A program made the translations under genes and the position numbers. The notes beneath the pieces were generated by a model. That model saw only the letters and a list, made by a program, of their open reading frames with translations, was not told the DNA's origin and made no database searches. From Candidatus Mesolinea sp. (GTDB lineage Bacteria > Chloroflexota > Anaerolineae > Anaerolineales > Anaerolineaceae), in the NCBI GenBank assembly GCA_003445715.1, contig DMCS01000079.1:1-5159 (forward strand): 5,159 bases of DNA, given 5' to 3'. Every line of letters begins with the position of its first letter. The stretch's first letter is position 1. Below are positions 1 to 5,159 of the stretch, one piece after another.

Positions 1-64
1 TTGGATGTAATCAATTAACCAATGTTTTTCAACACCCTCTGTTACTGGTTTTTGGACTACGGGT

Positions 65-70
65 TATACT
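65..70 (+). promoter_or_regulatory. Possible -10 element (TATACT) upstream of the phosphoesterase gene
   Basis: TATACT matches the bacterial -10 consensus TATAAT at five of six positions and lies 16 bases before the ATG at 87. No good -35 hexamer is found 16-18 bases upstream. Transcription from here would begin near base 77 and leave a leader of only about 10 bases, barely enough for the ribosome binding site at 78-81. The call rests on the hexamer alone and may be chance. Confidence 0.25.
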
Positions 71-77
71 CATTTCT

Positions 78-81
78 GAGG
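78..81 (+). promoter_or_regulatory. Ribosome binding site (GAGG) deciding the phosphoesterase start
   Basis: GAGG complements the 16S rRNA 3' end and sits five bases before the ATG at 87. The second in-frame ATG at 108 has only a weaker AGG about 13 bases upstream, so the start at 87 is preferred. Confidence 0.6.
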
Positions 82-86
82 TTCGA

Positions 87-1475
87 ATGGGCAGGTTTTC
101 TGCTTTTATGCAGCGCTTTTTGCCTAAAACAATAATGCTCTTCTTGATGGCTTTCCTAGCAGGACTTTTGGTTAGCTGCCAAGTCATGCCGCCCACGCTT
201 TCCAAGACCACAGTGTCCACCAGGATCGCTACAGCCACCATTAGCATCACAACCTCGCCAGCTGCTCCAACGGTTACGCTTACCTCCACACCGACTTCAC
301 CAATGACAGCTACGCCTTTCCCACCTCTGGAAGACTTACCGACGGGCGATGTATCCTATTTGGTGCCGCTAACACTCCAGCTGGTGCGCGATGATAGTGC
401 TGTGCTGCTTTTTGAGCTTGACCGCCCAACAGCAGGCAGCCTTCTTCTCCACGAAGTTGATCAAGCGGAGGAGTTTGTTCAAGCCTTCCCTATTTCCCCG
501 AGCAAACCATATCAGTTTATCACTGTCGCGCCGCTGGAAGCGGATAGGGAATATGAAGCTATCCTTGCACTGCAGGCCGAGGATGGGGTCTTTATGCAAC
601 CGGCGTTTTTGGGCGAAGCCTGGGGCAGTGTGCGCTTTCACACGCAGCCAAGCGCTGAGCCATTACGCGTAGGCGTGATTGGCGACTCTGGCTTTGGCGA
701 GCTAGTAACTACCCAATTGGTTGAGCAGATGGCTAGGGAGCGGCTCGATTTTGTGATCCACACAGGTGATGTGGTTTACAACGCTGGCGAAAATGCCAGC
801 CCGGCAGAAGCCTTTGCACTCAAGTACTTCCAGCCGTTTTCCCCGCTGCTGCACCAAATACCCATCTACGCGGTGCCTGGCAATCATGAATACGCTCGAG
901 ATGCCCGCGTGGACGGCAGCCCCTATTATTTTCATGCCTTTCCACCCCTCTCTGATGCCAAATGGGCAACCCAACCCTCGCCTGCCAAGCGGCAATATTA
1001 TGCACTGGTCTATCAGAATATCCAGTTTATCTTCCTGGATTCACAAGTTTTCTTTGGTGAAGAAAGCCGTAAGGAACAAGACGCGTGGCTCACCCAACGT
1101 CTGCAGGATGATCAGTTTGCATATAGTGTCGTGATCACGCACGTCCCGCTCTTTACGAGCAGCGTTATCCACCCGGCGGATAGCCAGCCAGTCCGGCAGG
1201 CTTGGCATGAAAAGTTTGCCGGGGCAGGCGTGCCCCTAGTCCTTTCCGGGCATAGCCATAATTACGAAAGGTTGAGCGCCGATGGGGTTACCTACGTGGT
1301 CACGGGTGGCGGATCCAGCCAACTCTATCCTGCCTTAAACATCGATCCGCTTAGCCAAGCCTTTTTGGTTAGTAGTCATTTTGTTTTGCTGGAATTTTAT
1401 GAGGATCAGATTAAGATTTTAGCAATCGATAAAAACGGAAAAATCCTGGATCAAGCCCAAGTGCCGGTTCGATAA
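87..1475 (+). CDS. Lipoprotein metallophosphoesterase, purple acid phosphatase type
   Basis: This 462-residue protein is a predicted surface-anchored hydrolase of phosphate mono- or diesters. Residues 1-30 form a lipoprotein signal peptide (charged start, hydrophobic 16-29) ending in the lipobox L28-V-S-C31. A Ser/Thr/Pro-rich tether follows to about residue 85. Residues 90-187 look like the beta-sandwich (fibronectin III-like) domain that precedes the catalytic domain in purple acid phosphatases. The catalytic domain, from about 193, has the five family blocks: GDSG (D200), GDVVY (D228, Y231), GNHE (N266), ITH (H352) and GHSHNYER (H389, H391). All seven ligands of the dinuclear metal centre are therefore present, including the tyrosine that distinguishes purple acid phosphatases from generic calcineurin-like enzymes. 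Apart from C31 the protein has no cysteine. The frame stays open upstream to the window edge, but the signal peptide and GAGG support the start at 87. The natural substrate is unknown; phosphate scavenging is inference. Confidence 0.93.
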   Translation: MGRFSAFMQRFLPKTIMLFLMAFLAGLLVSCQVMPPTLSKTTVSTRIATATISITTSPAAPTVTLTSTPTSPMTATPFPPLEDLPTGDVSYLVPLTLQLVRDDSAVLLFELDRPTAGSLLLHEVDQAEEFVQAFPISPSKPYQFITVAPLEADREYEAILALQAEDGVFMQPAFLGEAWGSVRFHTQPSAEPLRVGVIGDSGFGELVTTQLVEQMARERLDFVIHTGDVVYNAGENASPAEAFALKYFQPFSPLLHQIPIYAVPGNHEYARDARVDGSPYYFHAFPPLSDAKWATQPSPAKRQYYALVYQNIQFIFLDSQVFFGEESRKEQDAWLTQRLQDDQFAYSVVITHVPLFTSSVIHPADSQPVRQAWHEKFAGAGVPLVLSGHSHNYERLSADGVTYVVTGGGSSQLYPALNIDPLSQAFLVSSHFVLLEFYEDQIKILAIDKNGKILDQAQVPVR

Positions 1476-1489
1476 GCCTCTTCCAGGCT
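1475..1489 (+). repeat. Weak hairpin just after the phosphoesterase stop codon
   Basis: AGCCT and AGGCT form a 5-bp stem around a 5-base loop, starting at the last base of the TAA stop. No run of T follows, so a Rho-independent terminator is not supported. It may be a minor mRNA 3'-end structure or chance. Confidence 0.2.
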
Positions 1490-1511
1490 GCAGGCATCAA
1501 CTTTCTGGGCT

Positions 1512-1517
1512 TATAAT
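1512..1517 (+). promoter_or_regulatory. Likely -10 element (TATAAT) of the SRAP gene
   Basis: This is an exact TATAAT in an intergenic gap, 40 bases before the ATG at 1558, which gives a leader of about 33 bases. No recognisable -35 hexamer is present at 16-18 bases spacing and there is no TG of an extended -10. I see no LexA-type palindrome of the CTGT-N8-ACAG or GAAC-N4-GTTC form in the gap, so damage-inducible control is not supported by the sequence. Confidence 0.45.
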
Positions 1518-1545
1518 CACTATTACCATTTTAATTACTGCGAAA

Positions 1546-1550
1546 GTGAG
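1546..1550 (+). promoter_or_regulatory. Ribosome binding site (GTGAG) of the SRAP gene
   Basis: AGTGAG spans 1545-1550 and ends seven bases before the ATG at 1558, a normal spacing. The GTG at 1546 is in frame and could be mistaken for the start codon, but it is better read as part of this site, because starting there would bury the catalytic cysteine behind four extra residues. Confidence 0.5.
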
Positions 1551-1557
1551 CGTCTTT

Positions 1558-2250
1558 ATGTGTGGACGATTTTCCATGGCAATTGATTCTGAAGATCTGC
1601 AGACGGAGCTTGCCTTAGGCAAAGTGCCAGCTGATTGGCAGCCGCGTTACAATGTTGCCCCAGGACAAAATGTAGGCGTGGTTACAGACGCAAAAAACCG
1701 GGATGTGCTCTGGATGCGCTGGGGCTTAGTTCCTTTTTGGGCAAAAGACCCTACCATAGGGAATCGCCTGATTAACGCCCGCGCGGAATCCTTGGATGAA
1801 AAGCCTTCCTTCAAATATGCTTTTGCGAAACGCCGCTGCCTCATCGTTGCAGATGGCTTTTACGAGTGGCAGAAACCTCAGGCGGGGGCAAAATCGTCTC
1901 GTCCTTTTTACTACAGTCTTCGGGACGGGAAAGCGTTCGTCTTTGCAGGCTTATGGGAAGCTTGGCAGCCCAAAGATGACCCGGAAAGTAAGCTCCTCAC
2001 CTGTACCATCATCACCACCGCTGCTAATGCCCTGGTGGCGCAGGTTCACGACCGTATGCCGGTCATCTTGACCGCAGACGACAAATGGACATGGCTGCAA
2101 GAGCAAGAGCCTGCCAAGCTCAATGGACTGCTCAAGCCGGCGCCCGATGATTTGCTGCAGGCTTGGGAAGTCAGCCGGGCGGTCAACGACCCCAAAAACG
2201 ATTCGCCCGCGTGTATCACCCCGTTACACGAAGGCTTTGGTGGAGCATAA
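1558..2250 (+). CDS. SRAP domain protein (abasic-site processing, YedK/HMCES family)
   Basis: This 230-residue cytoplasmic protein is a full-length single-domain SRAP protein, close to the roughly 220 residues usual in bacteria. Family members bind abasic sites in single-stranded DNA and form a stable thiazolidine crosslink through the amino-terminal cysteine, shielding the lesion during replication. The sequence begins MCGRF, so Met removal exposes Cys2. The other conserved residues are visible: N73 in NARAE, E103 in GFYEW, and H164 in VHDRMPVIL, matching N75, E105 and H160 of E. coli YedK. RYNVAPGQ (30-37), RWGLVPFWAK (54-63) and the late NDPKND segment (210-215) are also typical. The ATG at 1558 is chosen over an in-frame GTG at 1546 because only it puts Cys at position 2. 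SRAP genes are sometimes found near SOS or translesion genes; none is seen here, and the neighbours suggest no partner. Confidence 0.96.
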   Translation: MCGRFSMAIDSEDLQTELALGKVPADWQPRYNVAPGQNVGVVTDAKNRDVLWMRWGLVPFWAKDPTIGNRLINARAESLDEKPSFKYAFAKRRCLIVADGFYEWQKPQAGAKSSRPFYYSLRDGKAFVFAGLWEAWQPKDDPESKLLTCTIITTAANALVAQVHDRMPVILTADDKWTWLQEQEPAKLNGLLKPAPDDLLQAWEVSRAVNDPKNDSPACITPLHEGFGGA

Positions 2251-2273
2251 GTCCGCTGAATAAAAGGCTTAAA

Positions 2274-2362
2274 CTTGGTCAGGGTTCCATTGAGCACAAT
2301 ACAAGCTCTCTAAGATTCGGGTAAAATAAAGAGCTCACGCAGCTTAAGATAAAAAGACCAAG
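2274..2362 (+). repeat. Nested inverted repeats upstream of the amylase gene
   Basis: An outer pair, CTTGGTC (2274-2280) and GACCAAG (2356-2362), is perfectly complementary over 7 bases. It encloses an inner pair, AGCTCT (2304-2309) and AGAGCT (2330-2335), complementary over 6 bases around a 20-base loop. As RNA this could fold into a two-tier stem with internal loops of 23 and 20 bases, ending 13 bases before the amylase ATG. The stems are short and the loops large, so chance pairing is quite possible. There is no T tract, so it does not resemble a terminator, and no known riboswitch is recognised. Confidence 0.3.
2322..2327 (+). promoter_or_regulatory. Possible -10 element (TAAAAT) upstream of the amylase gene
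   Basis: TAAAAT matches TATAAT at five of six positions and lies 48 bases before the ATG at 2376. No convincing -35 is found at normal spacing; a TTGAGC at 2290-2295 is too far away for this hexamer. It falls within the loop of the inner inverted repeat, so a protein bound to the repeats could affect it; that is inference. Confidence 0.25.
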
Positions 2363-2375
2363 AAATCGAGAAGAC

Positions 2376-4055
2376 ATGCATAATCATCACAGACTCTTTG
2401 GGGCATTGGTATTGGTGCTGTTAGTATTGGCGGCTTGTCAGCCAGCAGTCACGCCCACCATTTTCACAGAAAGCTCACCGATACCTTCTGAAACAGCAGA
2501 AGTAACCTCTACGCCCACCGCGGCAGGCACCAACTGGTGGGATGAAGCGGTTTTTTATGAAATCTTCGTGCGCTCCTTCAAGGATAGCGATGGCGATGGC
2601 ATTGGAGATTTTCAGGGCATCATTCAGCAGTTAGACTATCTGAACGATGGCGATCCCAACACGAATGTTGACTTAGGCATCGAGGGGATCTGGCTGATGC
2701 CGATTCATCCCTCACCTTCCTATCATGGTTATGACGTCACCGATTATCAGGACGTCAACCCTGATTACGGCACGCTCGAAGATTTCCAACAGCTGCTGGA
2801 AGAATGCCATGCGCGCGGAATTCGCGTTATTATCGATTTTGTCATTAACCACACTTCTGATAAACACCCCTGGTTCCAAGCTGCACTCGACCCAACTTCG
2901 CCTTATCATGAGTATTACGTCTGGTCGGAGACCAAACCTCAAGGCCTTGGCCCGCTTGGGCAGGAATCCTGGTTCAAGGCTCCGAATGGAAAGTATTATT
3001 ATGCGGTTTTCTGGTCAGGTATGCCGGATCTCAATTATAACAACCCGAAAGTAACCGAAGAGATTTATGCTGCTACCCAATTTTGGTTGGATCAGGGGGT
3101 GGATGGCTTCCGCGTGGATGCAGCCCGCTATCTCTTTGAAGATGGCGAGGTGCTGCAGGATGCTCCCGCAACGATTAAGTGGTATCAGGACTGGCGCACC
3201 TTCTATAAGCAGATCAACCCGCAGGCTTTCTCAGTGGGTGAGGTGTGGACGGACACCCAAAACATCGCCAAATACGGCACACCTGACGGCTTGGATAGCT
3301 TGTTTATGTTCGACTTGGCTGAAGCGTTCTTAAACGGCCTTTTAACAGGTAACGCAGCCGTAACGCTTAAATCTTATAAAGATGCCATCCAGTACTTCCC
3401 GGATTATTCTTTTAGCACCTTTCTTTCTAACCATGACCAGACACGGGCAATGACCGCGCTGAATGAACAGGAGATCAAAGCCAAAACCGGCGCCTTTATG
3501 TACCTGACGGGACCAGGGATTCCCTTCATCTATTACGGCGAGGAGATCGGCATGACCGGCAACAAACCCGATGAGATGTTGCGAACCCCGATGCAATGGT
3601 CTGCCGAAGCAAATGCCGGCTTTAGCAGCGGAACCCCGTGGGAAGCGATTAATCAAGGCTGGGAGCAGACTAATGTAGCTGTGCAAGCTGTGCAACCCGA
3701 CTCTTTACTCAATTGGTATAAGGGGCTCATCCATTTGCGCGAGGCAAACCCAACCTTGCGAATGGGCAGCTTTGTGCCGCTCAATTCCAACTGCAAGGAG
3801 GTGTATGCGGTCTTGCGCGAGTATGAGGGCGATACGCTCCTCACGGTGGCGAACCTTTCCCTGCGGCCGGTGCAGAATTGCACGGTTACCCTGCGGACAA
3901 GCAATCTCAGCGGCACTTATCAGGCTGAAGCACTTTGGGGAGCGCTGCTATTCGAGCAGATCAGCTTTGCTGCGGATGGCTCCTTAGATAAATTTATGCT
4001 AGCACCAGAGCTTGCTGGCGGGCAGACGGCAGTGCTGCGCTTGGTTCGCCCTTAG
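2376..4055 (+). CDS. Lipoprotein alpha-amylase, glycoside hydrolase family 13
   Basis: This 559-residue protein is a predicted membrane-anchored, extracellular enzyme cleaving alpha-1,4-glucans or maltooligosaccharides by the retaining GH13 mechanism. Residues 1-20 are a signal peptide with lipobox L18-A-A-C21; a Ser/Thr/Pro-rich tether runs to about residue 51. The (beta/alpha)8 barrel begins with WWDEAVFYEIFVRSF, followed by a DSDGDGIGD loop (70-78) that probably binds calcium. The conserved blocks are all present: GIWLMPI (104-110), DFVINH (154-159), MPDLN (216-220), GFRVDAAR with nucleophile D248, GEVW with acid/base E289, and FLSNHD with H353 and stabiliser D354. A beta-sandwich domain C occupies about 460-559. 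MPDLN and the lipoprotein form point to subfamily GH13_36, intermediate between oligo-1,6-glucosidases and neopullulanases, typified by Thermotoga and Halothermothrix AmyA; this is from memory. A GAG (2368-2370) lies five bases before the ATG. Exact specificity cannot be read from sequence, and no sugar transporter or regulator is in view. Confidence 0.95.
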   Translation: MHNHHRLFGALVLVLLVLAACQPAVTPTIFTESSPIPSETAEVTSTPTAAGTNWWDEAVFYEIFVRSFKDSDGDGIGDFQGIIQQLDYLNDGDPNTNVDLGIEGIWLMPIHPSPSYHGYDVTDYQDVNPDYGTLEDFQQLLEECHARGIRVIIDFVINHTSDKHPWFQAALDPTSPYHEYYVWSETKPQGLGPLGQESWFKAPNGKYYYAVFWSGMPDLNYNNPKVTEEIYAATQFWLDQGVDGFRVDAARYLFEDGEVLQDAPATIKWYQDWRTFYKQINPQAFSVGEVWTDTQNIAKYGTPDGLDSLFMFDLAEAFLNGLLTGNAAVTLKSYKDAIQYFPDYSFSTFLSNHDQTRAMTALNEQEIKAKTGAFMYLTGPGIPFIYYGEEIGMTGNKPDEMLRTPMQWSAEANAGFSSGTPWEAINQGWEQTNVAVQAVQPDSLLNWYKGLIHLREANPTLRMGSFVPLNSNCKEVYAVLREYEGDTLLTVANLSLRPVQNCTVTLRTSNLSGTYQAEALWGALLFEQISFAADGSLDKFMLAPELAGGQTAVLRLVRP

Positions 4056-4073
4056 GCTCACTAGAATTCCATG

Positions 4074-4079
4074 TATAAA
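4074..4079 (+). promoter_or_regulatory. Possible -10 element (TATAAA) upstream of the kinase gene
   Basis: TATAAA matches the -10 consensus at five of six positions, 32 bases before the ATG at 4112. A suitable -35 would overlap the end of the amylase gene and none is clear. With only 56 bases between the genes and no terminator hairpin seen, read-through from the amylase is equally possible. Confidence 0.25.
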
Positions 4080-4111
4080 AATTGCACCTTTGCATTAATA
4101 TAGAGTACGAA

Positions 4112-5159
4112 ATGAACGCTAACGAATTTTACATAACCGAAATTGCACGCCCAACAATTGAAGCCTCCCTGCCAGACGGCCGCATTATCACCGGTCGGCG
4201 GGGGGCTCCTCTCAAGGACTTTATGGAGGTTATCCAGGATCAGGCGGATTCGCTGATTGTGGGTGCTATCGTAGATGGCAACCTGCGCGAGCTGACCTTC
4301 CCACTCAAAAAAGATGCTGAAGTGACCCCGCTGACGCTTTCGGATGCCGATGGCGCGCGCATTTACCGCCGCTCGCTGACTTTCTTACTGGAGGCGGCTT
4401 TCCGCCGCTGCTTTCCGGGCGCTGTGCTCACTATTGACCATTCTGTTTCCTCCGGCGGCTATTACTGCCAGGTAGAGGGCGTCCCTGACTTTTCACAGGC
4501 AGACTTGGATAGGCTGGATACAACGATGCGGGACTTTGTCCAGCAGGACATTCCCTTTGTGCGTGAGGTAGTGCCCCTGGAGGACGCAATTGCTTACTTT
4601 AAATCTGTGGGCGAGGATGACAAGGTGCGCTTGCTCAAGTACCGCCCACGCAAGGATTTGGTCCTCTATAGCGCTGCCGGCACACGCAACTATCATCACG
4701 GCTATATGGTGCCCTCATCGGGCTACCTCAAGTGGTTCGCACTGGAGATGCTTAACGATGCTTTCATCCTGCGGTTCCCGCGCCGGCATGCACCTACGCA
4801 ACTTTCGCCCATGATGCATTACCCTACGCTGCTGAAGACCTTTCGCGACTACGGCGAGTGGCTGAAAAAGCTGGGCATCCCCTCGGTAGGTGCGCTCAAT
4901 GACGCCATCGAAGATGGGCATATCGATGAAGTCATCCTCGTCTCGGAAGCACTGCACGAAATGCAAATCTCTGAGATTGCCGAGTCTATCGATAAACGCA
5001 AAGACCAAGTGAGCGTGATCCTGATTGCGGGTCCGTCCTCCTCGGGAAAAACCACCTTCTCCAAACGTCTCAGCATTCAACTGCTGGCGCGCGGCATTAC
5101 GCCCTTTGCCTTAGAGATGGATAACTTCTTCGTTGACCGCGATAAGACCCCGCTGGATG
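4112..5159 (+). CDS. Nucleoside kinase (uridine kinase/PRK family) with ThrRS-like N-terminus, 3'-truncated
   Basis: The first 349 residues are present; the frame runs off the right edge without a stop. Residues 16-75 resemble a TGS domain (ASLPDGR opening). Residues 83-225 resemble the second N-terminal (editing-type, SAD) domain of threonyl-tRNA synthetase: RRSLTFLLEAAF, then SSGGYYC, then VPSSGYLKWFALEML. A linker (245-300) leads to a P-loop kinase domain with Walker A GPSSSGKTT (307-315), then a MDNFFVDRDKTPLD segment whose D337 matches the acidic residue of the uridine kinase DNYF motif. Family members use ATP or GTP to phosphorylate a nucleoside, probably uridine or cytidine, in pyrimidine salvage in the cytoplasm; the substrate here is inferred. 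The ATG at 4112 is the first start in this frame after the amylase and follows a weak AGAG (4102-4105). The four zinc-site residues of the ThrRS editing domain are all replaced, so editing is unlikely. The missing part should hold the rest of the kinase domain, roughly 200 residues. Confidence 0.9.
   Translation, partial: MNANEFYITEIARPTIEASLPDGRIITGRRGAPLKDFMEVIQDQADSLIVGAIVDGNLRELTFPLKKDAEVTPLTLSDADGARIYRRSLTFLLEAAFRRCFPGAVLTIDHSVSSGGYYCQVEGVPDFSQADLDRLDTTMRDFVQQDIPFVREVVPLEDAIAYFKSVGEDDKVRLLKYRPRKDLVLYSAAGTRNYHHGYMVPSSGYLKWFALEMLNDAFILRFPRRHAPTQLSPMMHYPTLLKTFRDYGEWLKKLGIPSVGALNDAIEDGHIDEVILVSEALHEMQISEIAESIDKRKDQVSVILIAGPSSSGKTTFSKRLSIQLLARGITPFALEMDNFFVDRDKTPLD

Noticed and set aside
52..57. 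TTGGAC as a -35 element for the TATACT at 65-70
   Set aside because: The spacer would be only 7 bases, far from the 16-18 needed.
29..289. Minus-strand open frame of 86 codons over the start of the phosphoesterase gene
   Set aside because: It lies antisense to a well-supported signal peptide and tether, has no recognisable domain, and looks like a shadow of the Thr/Ser/Pro-rich coding sequence.
1475..1489. Rho-independent terminator after the phosphoesterase
   Set aside because: The stem is only 5 bp and no T-rich run follows it.
1514..1525. TAAT-CACT-ATTA inverted repeat as an operator for the SRAP gene
   Set aside because: The arms are four bases in an AT-rich stretch and overlap the -10; expected by chance and unlike any LexA box I know.
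4082..4104. TTGCAC plus TATAGA as a promoter for the kinase
   Set aside because: The spacer is 11 bases and both hexamers match poorly.
4715..5080. Minus-strand open frame of 121 codons opposite the kinase
   Set aside because: The + strand encodes clear TGS/ThrRS-like and Walker A motifs across the same stretch; the antisense product resembles nothing.
1..5159. Mobile element, defence system or CRISPR array
   Set aside because: No transposase, integrase, terminal repeats, regularly spaced repeats or defence domains are seen; the SRAP gene alone does not indicate a defence locus.

Overview
The window carries four genes, all on the + strand: three complete and one cut by the right edge. They are separated by short gaps (82, 125 and 56 bases). 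In order they encode (1) a lipoprotein phosphoesterase of the purple-acid-phosphatase type, (2) a SRAP/YedK-type protein that protects abasic sites in single-stranded DNA, (3) a lipoprotein alpha-amylase of family GH13, and (4) the first 349 residues of a P-loop nucleoside (uridine-type) kinase with a threonyl-tRNA-synthetase-like N-terminal half. No RNA gene, CRISPR array, transposon or phage gene is visible, and no stretch over 300 bases lacks a gene.

The host is most likely a bacterium of the Chloroflexota, probably Anaerolineae-like. This is inferred from base composition near 50% GC, secreted lipoproteins whose lipidated cysteine is followed by a long Ser/Thr/Pro-rich tether of the 'TPTSTPT' kind, and the kinase type with a ThrRS-like N-terminus, which is also known from Thermotogae and Firmicutes. 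No single marker gene fixes the taxonomy.

Layout: 1-86 is a leader with a possible -10 element and a good ribosome binding site. 87-1475 is the phosphoesterase. 1476-1557 holds a weak hairpin and a consensus-like TATAAT. 1558-2250 is the SRAP gene, whose correct start is the ATG that places Cys at position 2. 2251-2375 contains nested inverted repeats and a possible -10. 2376-4055 is the amylase. 4056-4111 is a short leader. 4112 to the edge is the kinase.

The genes do not form an obvious pathway. Two act outside the membrane in nutrient scavenging (phosphate esters, alpha-glucans). Two act in the cytoplasm (DNA damage tolerance, nucleotide salvage). The gaps and separate promoter-like elements fit mostly independent transcription. 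The window looks like ordinary chromosomal housekeeping/accessory sequence and I do not see a convincing new system. The points most worth checking are the degenerate editing-like domain of the kinase and the nested inverted repeats upstream of the amylase.
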